Part shown: positions 20,850 through 31,300 of the stretch, piece by piece
Layout: each line of letters starts with the position of its first letter
Numbering within the stretch: position 1 is the stretch's first letter
Source: Chlorokybus atmophyticus
Taxonomy: Eukaryota; Streptophyta; Chlorokybophyceae; Chlorokybales; Chlorokybaceae
NCBI GenBank assembly: GCA_009103225.1
Contig: RHPI01000772.1
Span: 163,500-225,219 of the forward strand
Length of the DNA stretch: 61,720 nucleotides
Reading direction: 5' to 3'
The notes under the pieces: generated by a model
Told to the model about the DNA's origin: nothing
What the model saw: the letters and a program-made list of their open reading frames with translations, nothing else
Databases searched by the model: none
Made by a program: the position numbers and the translations under genes

Positions 20850-20975
20850 CACATGCACACACACACACACACATATATATATATGTATATATATGCATAT
20901 ATAAATATATATATATGTGTATATATACACATATATTTATATGTATACACATATCCATATATACATATATAGACC
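20850..20975. repeat. CA/TA microsatellite
   Basis: Runs of CA then alternating TATATA/TGTATA sequence with internal dyads, inside the TIR element. Confidence 0.9.
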
Positions 20976-23900
20976 ACAAGTGGACAGCCGCAACTGGTCG
21001 GCGGCTGTCAAGTTAAAATGTGCATGGACAGCCGGCTGTCAATATATACATTGACAGCCGCCGACCATTTGCGACTGTCCACTTTATGGTAAGTGGCGAC
21101 AGTCGGTGCGGCCTGTCATTTTGATGATACACACTATGTACAATGTACCTATGTACAATCATACTTGTACTAACAATACTTTAGTCATGGTACACGTGTA
21201 GCGCGCCTTGCAGGGGCCGCCAACCAGCAACATTGCTTGTTTATGCCGGCCCATACATGGTGCGGCACGGACCATGTACGGTGCGCGGCTGCCGGGCCGC
21301 TGAGCCGCGGGCCCGCTCCAGGAACCAGCGTAGAGTACTGGTCCGTGCCGCACCATACAAGGTGCGGCACGGACCATGTGTGGTCCGCGTTTGCGCGCCA
21401 GGTATCGGGGCCCCGAAAGGACCATGGACGGTCCGTCCCCCGGGGACCAGGCACTCGTGGTCCTCGGGGCACGGACCACGGATGTATGGCCCGCGGGGTC
21501 CGTGGAAGGACCATACATGGTCCCCGAACGTCAATCCGTGTGCACATGACGAGGTCTCTCCTTTCTTCGCTTAGCAGCTTGTGAAAAACATAAGGCACAT
21601 CAAACTGTCCAAAAAGCTGGTGCTCCTGCGCCTTCCACCATCCAAGGTGACTGCTGAGGCCGTGTGGCCACCGGTTACCATGCCTCAACTCCCTAGGCCA
21701 TGCGTTTCTCATCACGGTTAGGCGATTGTCAATCTCAGCCTTGCTGACCTGCTCGTCCCCACCATCAGAGTGCAGGCTGTCAAGCTCTTGGCCAGTCCTT
21801 TGGCTAGCGTGTGCATGGTATCAAACACCATGTCCAGGCATGGGTCAAACTTGTACATCCGCCAAAGCCTCCACAAAGGCGACAGCCCGTTGACGCCATA
21901 CGTCTTGGCCTTTTCTTTCTTGAGAGTGGGATCTTCTGTGCTCTCAACTTCGTAGGCCAGCTCGTACGTGGCCTCTGCAGTTCTTTTGGCAAATGGATGG
22001 CAACTGTGGTAGCGGCTGCTAGCGTAGTGGAAGTCAGTCCTGTTTCTTCGGGTTTCTTCGACAACATCGCTGCCAGTGCTGGGATCTCGAGTGACTTTTT
22101 TGGTGACAATAGAGTACTGGATATAAGTTGCCAGCAGGCAACAAGCCCTGCAACCGCATAAGCCGCCATTTTTGGATTGCCCCATCTCGCTTTGGGCGGG
22201 ATTGTCACCGGTAATGTTCATGACCATGGCTCTCAGGAAAACCTTTTCACCTGCAAAAACCCGTTGCATCAAGGCCCATTGATGATGTGTGCGCAGCGCG
22301 TGTGAAGCTACGCGCAGGACACAACCGCGACTGTCAACATGGACTGTCCCGTACAGTGGACAGCTGCACAAAGCTAGTTGCTGTTGACAGTCGTCGCGGA
22401 CAGTCTTCGAAACAGGCCCTCAATGGACTCGTAACAGGTAACAGGCAACCAATGGTTTTCATAACAATGACAGTCGCTATTTACAGCCCTCGATGGAATT
22501 TGTGCTTGCTCTTCTCAATTCGTCACAATGCGATTTGAAGAATGACAGGCGACATCGACAGTCACATGCATGACACAACATAACGCACGAGGTCTGGTGA
22601 ACAGTATGCGAGCGTACCGGCTAATCGGTGTGGGAGCTTGATGTCCACCCGGCTGGAGTTCAAACCGTAGTGCGTGGGGAAGCCCATGGCGTACAAATCC
22701 TCCAGCTCAGCCAGCAAGGGTTTACTAAACGGGTTCAGACAGTCCTTGTCAGCGTCGAGTGGTTCGTCAACTGGGACAAATACCACGGGCATGATGGAAG
22801 ACGCCTGTGAGCTGACGCGCTTGCCTCCGTTAAGTACAACAACGTTGATGACAAGGCTGCTCCGCTTTGTAGTTGATGCGCAGCTGAAACCATCACTGTG
22901 TAGCATAAACGCAATGCTGCGCGGGTCTCCAGTACACTGCTGCGCAGCCTCTTCATTGTCATGGGAGCACTCGCAATGCCATTTCTGTGCTAACCATCCC
23001 TGTGCTGGGACAAGTCAATATCGTAGTTGTAGCGTCCACAATCGCATTTGTTTGGCAGAGGAATGGTCTTCGTGCAGTCCCAAAAAGAAGAGAATTCTCT
23101 CCACTTGCTGCCATGCTAATCTTCCCATTGAGGCGCTCGGGGCTGGTCAGCTGGCACGTCGAGCCATGTGTCTTTGTCTCGCCAAGCAGCAAGGTTGTCA
23201 TATGCAATAAAAGGTACTTGCAGCCACGGACCGAGCCTTGGACCAATGGGTGTGTACAAAGTCAATGCACTCCTTGCGCGTGCGCCCGCATTGGCCTCCG
23301 CACGGCTGTTTCCACAAGCGCTTTACAAGCTTGTGGCGACTGTCATCTGCCTCATAGCTGTCCTCGCTGTCATCATGGCCGGATGGGTAAGCATCTGAAA
23401 AGAGATAACTGCATCTCGTGCATGCTGTATATCTCTGTGACTCTGGCATTCCGATGGAAGTCAGCAATGCATCGACAGCCGTGATGTCTTCTGGGAGGGG
23501 TTGCGCTGGCCGAGCAAGGCGTGGAGGTCATTTCGCAGCTGACTGTGGTTATAAGCAGAATCCTTGGCAAGCTGAACGATTGAATGCTCGCCGAAAACAA
23601 TCTTCAGCACCTTATTGATCGGTGATTGCTGGGCATGAGAGTCCTCCAAGTCTGTCAGCAGTGACATGAACTTATCCAGCATCTTTTGTGTAAGTGTCTC
23701 TAAGGTTTGTTGTTGGCAAAAAATGCCTGGTTGAGGGGTATCGCATTGTGCTGAAGGCATTGGCGGTGGGTGCATACTTTCTTGCGCCGCCGTGTCCAGT
23801 CGCATGTGGGCCATGGCAGTCTCCAAGTCAATCAACTGCCCAAAAGAACGGGCTGTCAACGACTGAAGTATGGTTCACAACGTGCGCGTATAGCAGTGGG

Positions 23901-24959
23901 CGGACATGACAGACGCATGGACAGCCTCAGTGCATGTCCAACAAACGTGCGCGCTATGTTGAGTGAGCATGAGCAACATGATTAGTGCTCACCTTGCCAT
24001 GGCACCTCAGGCAAGAGCAAATCCTTTGAGAGACTTCTTGCTGCTCGGGTTCTTCAACAGCCTCCTCGTCATTAGTCAGCGCATGCAAGTCGTCAGTTGG
24101 CATGTTAACAGTCTCTTGCAGGTCTGATTGTTGCCATGGTTGCTGAGAGGGGGCAGCACTGCTAGTGCCGGCCACGTTGACAGTCGGCTGTGGATCAGAC
24201 TGATGTTGAAGTGGAGTTGTCGCTGCACTGCCGCTGCCAGCCATTTTGACAGTCGGCTGTCCATTGAATTGCGGTGGAGCTGTTGCTGCACTGCTGGTGC
24301 TGGCAACATTGACACTCGGCTGTCCTCCTAACTGTTGCCTTGGGTGAAGTGTGGCTGCCACTCCACTTATAGTGATGCCAGCCACATGGACAACCGGCTG
24401 TTGATTTGGGAGGCCTACAGAAATCTTCAGCTAGACCATATGCACCATCACCTGACAACAATACACAGCAAGGCAGCTAGTGCACGCAGGTCGTTGACGG
24501 TCTCCTAGCATGGTAAAGGCTGTCACAGCTAGGATAGTAGGTGGCATGCACAGTAGACCGCGTGACCATTGCAGAGAAGAGGGTAAGGTAAGCAAGTTAA
24601 CTTACGCTCATGCTGCTGGCTAATCTCGCCATCCAGCTGGTTGTGTGTGGCCTCAAATTCATGGGCAGGCTGTAAGCTGTCAACATCTTGCTGGACATCA
24701 GCCGCAGCTCCCTGCTCCGGCAAGGGTAGAGAACTCTCATTGGCTGCGACGGCGGTGCCTACGACTGGTGTTCCTGTTATCAGCTGGTTGCAAGTTGATT
24801 CCCAGCTTAGTACTTATGTCCCTAGCAGACTTGACAGCCTTTTTGCTTGCCATTGGTTCCACCCCAACATTCCACCACCGCCACCACCACCACAAGAGGC
24901 CGCCGCCGCCCGCCCGCTCTCTCTACCGGCGCCACCTGACTGAGCGGTAAAACCCTACT

Positions 24960-25410
24960 GCACAGACCACGGTATTTTGAGCCCGTGCACGTGAGATGAC
25001 AGCCCATGCACGGTGCGACTGTCATATGTAGTCACTGCCCACCGTGCGATGGGTCAAACCGACGGCTGCACTTGACAGTCGCAGCGTAAAAAGAAGGGAT
25101 AAAGTAAAGAGGGAGGGGGTAGCTGCTGCCGGACCTAACTAGTGCTCTCTCCCTCTGCCGCGTACAAGGTATGTCTCGCAGAAGGGCCGTGCGAGATGCA
25201 CCCCTCTACGCGGAGAGGGAGAGAGCACTGAGTGGGCCACGCAGCAACACATTTTGCATAGCTGTCCTTAAAATGAAGCACCCCACTAGCTAACTCTGCG
25301 CGAAGGCTGGGTGTCATTGTGGCCGTCGATCTAGGCACATCGCACGGTGGGCAATGTATGTATACATAGAGTTAAGACTTGACAGTCGCACCATGCATGG
25401 TGCGACTGTC
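24960..25410. repeat. Nested foldback element
   Basis: An inner foldback pairs 25141-25164 with 25207-25229 (about 23 bp, one bulge). An outer imperfect foldback pairs about 25034-25066 with 25320-25352 (word GCCCACCGTGCGAT). Further out, GGTGCGACTGTCA near 25013 pairs with its complement near 25382. The right edge is a perfect 30-bp palindrome at 25381-25410. No coding sequence. Confidence 0.8.
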
Positions 25411-26385
25411 CATGAGCAGAGCACACTCGGACCAGGAAGGCTTGGTTAGGTTAAGGACCATGAATTGAGAGCTTTACTTTATGCAGTCACTGCCCATCGT
25501 TCGTGTATGCTTGGATCGACGGTCACAAGAGGCTAGGCCAGTAGCCCAGCTTCTGTGCAAATTCAGCTGAAAGGTGCTTTATAATGCAAATTACCACCAT
25601 GCTTGTTAGCTTTGAGGGAGGTTGTTGATGCTTCCCTCATCTGCAATCTTGATGGCTGCCGTGTAGAAGGATGTCGATGGACGGCTTCCACAAGCGTGCA
25701 TCCTTCAACACGGCTGCCATGAAGAGTGCAATTGGCGGGTTCATCAGCGCCTCACCTTATAGCTAATCGCAACCCATTTTGTTAGCCAATTGTTCGCCAA
25801 AACATAGCTCAAATCATTCTTAAGGACCATGCATGGTCCGCGATCTTACGAGAATCTGGACCAGTAACGGTTTGGTTACGTTAAGGACCATGCATGGTCC
25901 GCACTCTTACGGAAATGTGGACCTGTATGAGCTTTTGTGAGCCGCAGACTATGCACGGTGCGTGCTGCTTGTCCAAAATGACCGATAAGCTCATTGTGCA
26001 CCAGCAATGGTCCGCCCAATAATTCCGGTTCGGATCAGTTACTTTGATGTTATCTACCGGAACATATATGGTCCAGCGTTGATGTAGTCCGGACCATGCA
26101 TGGTCCGGACACCCATTGACAGTCGGACCGGCAATATTCCTGGTCCGGCTGCAAACCATGTATGGTCCGGACTCCCGCGGCAAAAGCGACCAGAAACATA
26201 TCTGGTCCGGCCGCGCACCATGTACGGTGCGTTATTGCGCCCACCAGGATTCACGGCCCCGAACGGACCAGGAACGGTTCGTCCCCCGCGGACCAGGCAG
26301 TCTTGGCCCGCAGGGGACGGACCATGTATGGTGCGCGGGGTCCGTGGAAGGACCATATCTAGTCCTTTAAACGTCAATCCGTGTG
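25411..26385. mobile_element. Second GGACC-family element, one end visible
   Basis: The right end AACGTCAATCCGTGTG (26370-26385) is identical to the right TIR of the 19515-21542 element. The preceding 150 bp align with it (shared GGTCCGTGGAAGGACCAT and GGACCAGGCA words). GGACCATGCATGGTCC palindromes recur at about 25824, 25886 and 26091. No left TIR was found, so the element is truncated or its left end has decayed. Confidence 0.78.
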
Positions 26386-28388
26386 GATATGTTTATCTCC
26401 ATATAAGTATATATATGTCCGCATGTATATAAGTAAGTGATATACTTACAAACAGAGCAAGTTCATAATATACCGCATTTTTCTTTGTAAGCATTGGTAT
26501 ACATATGATAACTGCGCGGCGTCATGCAGCAGCGTGACGCTGCGGCATTGCGTAATAGCGTCACACAGTGACGTTGTGACGCTGCTGCGCGACGTGACTC
26601 TCCTTGCAAGTATACTCTCCGAGAGACTCTATTAAACTTGCGAATTTTTTCTCGATATTGTATGTTTACATATATAAGTAACACTTACAACCAATAATTG
26701 CTCGATAAACCATCGGTTCCGTAACATTTTGTGCTTGTAGGTACGTACGTACAAAGACGATACTTATAGTGAAATTCGGACTGTGATACTATTGTTGCAT
26801 TCATTGCAAAGCGCGGGCCGAGTTAATGACCCTTCACATTGTTGTTACTTACAGTACTCAACTTGACCAATTGGTACAGTTGAAGACTGCATCAAAATGT
26901 TTTATTTCGATATCATCAAGTGTTGAGATGCGGTGTGGTTCATAACACATGTGTGGATGCGGGGTAACTTTAACATACGTCAATGCACCCCTTTTAAGGG
27001 ACATGTAGGTTGATGCCGCGTTTATAGCATAACACGACATTTTAAGTTAAAGGAGCTCCTGCAACAAACATTCGTCAACAGCCCAAAAACTTTTCTTATT
27101 AATTGTCAACATCAACTCGTGTCTTTCGGATATTCTTATAGGCATGCATCAGGCCACGCTATTAGTACTTAAATCTGAAGTCATCAATGAGTAGCTGAGG
27201 TACATAAGTTTAAAAAATCGTAGACTACCTCAATTGTGGGTCTTCTCTGCTGCTTCCATGCCAAAAGTTGATATAAAAACAATCATTGACTTAAGGTCAC
27301 GTAGCTGTGAACTTGTTTAAGCAAAGAAAAAAACTTTCAGTCATAAGATCATTCAGTGATAATGACTACTCTTATATAGGTAGCTTGGTCTAAACAACAT
27401 TTTATACACCTTGTCCTTTGTTAACCAACATGTCATCTTGTTGCATGCGAGCTGTTGTAGGCTGGCGTGAACTGCACCGCAGTGGAATGCCATGCAGGTA
27501 GTGGTTTCCTTTTTCAAGCTCATACGCAAGCAGCAAATTACGAGGCTGCATACTGCATGAAAAACAATGCATCATCTAATCACATAAGCTTTAAAATTAC
27601 TCTAATTTTATTTTACTTTGGAGTTACTTTAAAGCTAGTATTCATTTAACATGATGCAAGATTGTTGCAGGGGAGCGACATGCTCTCTTGTTGTCATATT
27701 GTGCAACTGTGAAGATTTGTTTAATGATAACATAGTAAGGGTTGTGAGTTGACTTGACTAAATGTGGCTATACTTTGTAAAATTGTCCCTTAAATTAACA
27801 GTATGTATTATTAGCTTGTCAGGCTTATACATCCCATGACAAGTAGTTTAGCCAAAGTGTGATGTTTAACACATGTGCTAGTCGGGGGTTTGCCATTGCC
27901 TATCGAAGTGCACCATCTTGGAGTTGCAAAGACCGCTCAACAAGTTGTCATGTTAAGAAGGACACAACAACTTAGTATCTGGATTTGGCTTTCGTCCACA
28001 TTGAGCCCGACATACACCACAAGATGCATCATCCATGATATGTAGAAGAGCATTATTTGTAGCCTACAAGTATGGTGCCGTACTAGCGGTGGTTTCACGC
28101 CCTCTGCACGCATGCGCGCACGCTTTTACATGCACACGCACTATGCAAACTGCAAACAGACGTCGCACTGCTATAGTTGCTACCGCAATCTATTATATAC
28201 TCTAGATAACTCTAGATAACACAGCTTTACCGAGCCGGGGATAATGACAATCAACGCAAGCCCGCCACGTGGTGTTCTGTTGCCTCCGCATGGGTGGGTA
28301 GCTTACGTGTCACCAAAGTCACCACTGTAGGTACATGTGGCCGCCTGATGAAGCGGGATGTGGCCATTGCGTGACAACGGCCGCGAGA
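26386..28388. other. Intergenic, no gene recognised
   Basis: Moderately AT-rich. A compact cluster of CGTCAC/GTGACG inverted words lies at about 26518-26600, and a short TCTAGATAAC direct repeat at about 28201-28220. The 3' end of the beta-helix gene lies just beyond. No coding frame with support. Confidence 0.6.
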
Positions 28389-31300
28389 TCACCTTGTGCC
28401 CAAGCCACTGCATCTGGACATCATGTTCTTCCCTAGCTTGTAGGCCACCTGGGCAGTGACGAGGATGGTGCCCAGGACCGGCCCAAATGCCTGCTGAAGC
28501 GCCTCGACCTGGCTGTCATCCACGTGATCATCGTGGCTCTCGACCTTCTTTTGATAGGTCAAATACACCTCGCTGCATATTAGCGCCAGAAACATAAACA
28601 CCGTCCTGTGTAGACACAGTAGGGTGCATGATGGGTAAGCAAATCATAACGCCTTCACCCAGCATGCCAGCCAAGTTGCATATATGTGCCTGATCAACAA
28701 GAACAAATCTTAAACAAATGACGGTCAGTACAAGCGATAATGAAATAGAAACAGCATGTATGTCAACCCAGCACAACCAGCAGCTTATGTACTTGCAGGG
28801 CCGACACACGCAACACTACCTTGTGGTGTGGATAAAGTTGCACCCCCAGGACTTGCAAAACATACAGACTCACCCAAAGTAAGACAGGCCAAAGGCAATG
28901 CTGAGCAGAGTGCTTGTGGCGCTGGTGAGAGGGAGGAAGAGCAGCCACGCGATGTAGAGCAGAAGGCAGTTGCCGCCCCAGGCGAGCGTCTGCAAGTTGT
29001 TGAGTTTGGGGCTGGAGTAGGGGACGGCGTGGACGTTGAGAGCCATGCACATGACAGCTACGGCGAGGGCGATGAGGATTTGCTGCTGCGTGCCAAGCCC
29101 GCCGAGGAAGACAGCGATGAGGATGAGCACCAGCTTCTCCAGTGTCACAATGAATTCCCAGAAGAACATGCTGCGCTTGTAGCCCGTGTACAGGAAGCCG
29201 TAGTACTTGACCGTGCGCTCGCTCCCCAGCTTCACGCGGCGCTGCCACAGCATGAGGTATGCGCCGATGGGCAAACCTAAGGCAAAAATAACAATGCCAG
29301 GAATGCCCACCGCGAGAACCTGCAAGCTCAACATGGATCAGTGCATAGCCGTAACCACACTTGTGGACGCGAAGTCGCACTCGCAGTTCGCGAATATGAC
29401 GCAACAGGTGATGGCTCACCATTGTCAAGTGCGTTCCAGTGTAGCACTGGTCATTGATGTATTGGTCCCAATACAGGCCAACGGCACGTGCATTTGCGTC
29501 GTATGGCACTCCCAGTGAGTCAATCTTTCGGCAGGCGAACAAAGAGATCAGCTGCTTCGTAATTGCGGGCCACAGGAAGAACTCCACCACGATGATAGTA
29601 ACAACAGTCCTGCACGCCACATGGTTAAGGGATATGACAACAAACGGCTGCGTTCAATGTTTACCAACACTGCTCTAAACATCACAACTCACCCTTGGAT
29701 GTATTTGCGAAGCTGTGGTGTATTAGCCCTATGGCGATACCGGAACTTTGCAAACGAGTAAACCAACAGCCATACGCCCGCAGGAGCGAGGATGCCGGCA
29801 ATTGGAAGCAAGGCATATGTCAGCACCAGTTGATAGTATTTGTTCAGTGAGCCCGAGTTGTCCATGAGACAATAGGCTGATACGATGCCGTCCCTGCGAG
29901 TCCACCAGGCAAGTCAGCAAAAGCGCACGCATATGTGATGCGCAGCTAGTTTGCAGAGAGGAATGTACCCAAAGGAAGCTGCCGAGGATAACACCGACAC
30001 TGCCGTACTCACAAAGCCGGGAAAGTTGAAGGACACACCAAACGCAATAGAAGTCACTTGTATGTAAGTGATGATAACCTTAACAGGATACAGTCCGTCA
30101 GACACAAACCAACAACATGCAGCTTAGCATGTGACATGTGATACAGAAGTTTTGTTGAAATAGACAAAACACAGACCTTGCAAATGGCCTGAATGACCTG
30201 CCCAAGCGGGACGCGTCCGTGCTCATCGGGTGTATCATCCAGCTCCGTGTTCAGGGCGGCCTGTATGAACAACGGTTGGAGGCCACATTCCAAAGACCGT
30301 GTTAACAGCATAACAATGTGACCGAAGCCGCATTGTTACCCTTGTGATGAGGATGATTGCGACGAAAGTGATGAGGGAAATGCCCGTGTACGCAATCGCG
30401 TTCACTAATTTGGAGCTGCACTTCTGGCATTGGAAGTTGCTTGTTCCACCACTGGTTTCCCAACCGTCACGGCACACCCCGCAAAGATTGCCTGCATAGC
30501 TGCGCACATGGATTGTGGTAAGCTTGTCTGCAAGCAACAACCTGCAATGGTAACACGATGCTGCAACTGCCAGCTGGCTAGACAAAAGCACGAAGTTCAC
30601 CAATGTTGGAGCAGACATGTGCAGTCGCATGCATACTGAGATGCGCAAGCTCACCCCTCTCTGCATTGCTGGACTTGCTCCCAACTTCTATTGCGAATGG
30701 AGTCCTCAAGAACTGTAGAACGATTGTCGTAAGCGCAAGCATCCTTGTTCGGACATTCGTGGAACTGGAACGAGTGTTCGGCAGAGTGCCAGTAGCCGCC
30801 AGCAGATATAACGACAGACCCTCCCAAGCAGTCGGCGCCAACAGGACACACTTCACACGTGAGGTTGGTGGGATCCCATGAAAAGAGGGGCCGCTCGCAG
30901 AACGTGCACAGCGTGTTGTCAGTGTTGTTCGCTTCTCCAAGCAGGCACGGTCGAATGGTCACATTGACGTTCACAGGCGGCAGGCTTGGGTAATCGTATG
31001 ACAGCAGCTGAAAGGAGCAGACACCCGGCACAGATACAATGGCCAGATTGCTGAAGTTGGCCAGGCCTTGCTGTGCCGCAGTGTATGTTTGGCCTGCAAC
31101 AACATCGTAGTGTGTTATAACTTGGCCTCCGTGTATCACCAGAGACATGATTCAACAATGTGCACAGACCGTCCAAGCGGCCGCTGCTGCTGGTGTAACC
31201 TGCATAGAACACCAGTTGACTTCTGTTGCCAGCTGTCACAACTTGGCCGAGAGCGTCCATGACTGTTAGGGTCAGGTTCGAGAGGGGCCGGGTGCTTGGT

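Larger units (their letters stand above)
19515..21542. mobile_element. 2,028-bp TIR element, CACACGG termini
   Basis: Terminal inverted repeats are perfect over 16 bp: CACACGGATTGACGTT at 19515-19530 and its reverse complement at 21527-21542. The 3-bp sequence CAC is duplicated at 19512-19514 and 21543-21545. Removing the element and one CAC joins the two transposase segments in frame (DLVM then CLHMIF). GGACC-type palindromes crowd the outer 250-300 bp at each end (19542-19790 and 21240-21526), the layout of subterminal transposase-binding repeats in CACTA elements. No transposase is encoded, so it is non-autonomous. The interior carries GACWGTC words, a tRNA-like stretch and an AT microsatellite. 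Confidence 0.93.
17606..24950 (-). pseudogene. tnp2/Transposase_21-like transposase gene, interrupted
   Basis: A multi-exon minus-strand gene related to tnp2 (CACTA-type) transposases. Order from 5': a low-complexity exon (23993-24414); an N-terminal region with Cys pairs (RYTACTRCSYLF, near 23420); the DGF block (DPRSIAFMLHSDGFSC, near 22890) and PFSKPLLAELEDLYAMG; the zinc-like segment ITGDNPAQSEM..CGCRAC (near 22170); GVNGLSPLW..DMVFDTMHTLAKGLAK (near 21840); WWKAQEH (near 21630); HLLDILRRHGHHDVFWCYAF (near 19330); then a long C-terminal region (18842-19200 and 17824-18548). Frames break near 21795 and 19190, and a 2-kb element is inserted at 19515-21542, so it is non-functional. Introns carry many GACAGTC/GACTGTC words. 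Confidence 0.85.

Noticed and set aside
25381-25410. CRISPR-like repeat
   Set aside because: No regular repeat-spacer array and no cas genes; the host is a eukaryote.
28756-29280. Plus-strand frame of 174 codons
   Set aside because: It is the antisense shadow of exon 26 of the minus-strand gene, which has clear membrane segments and splice sites.
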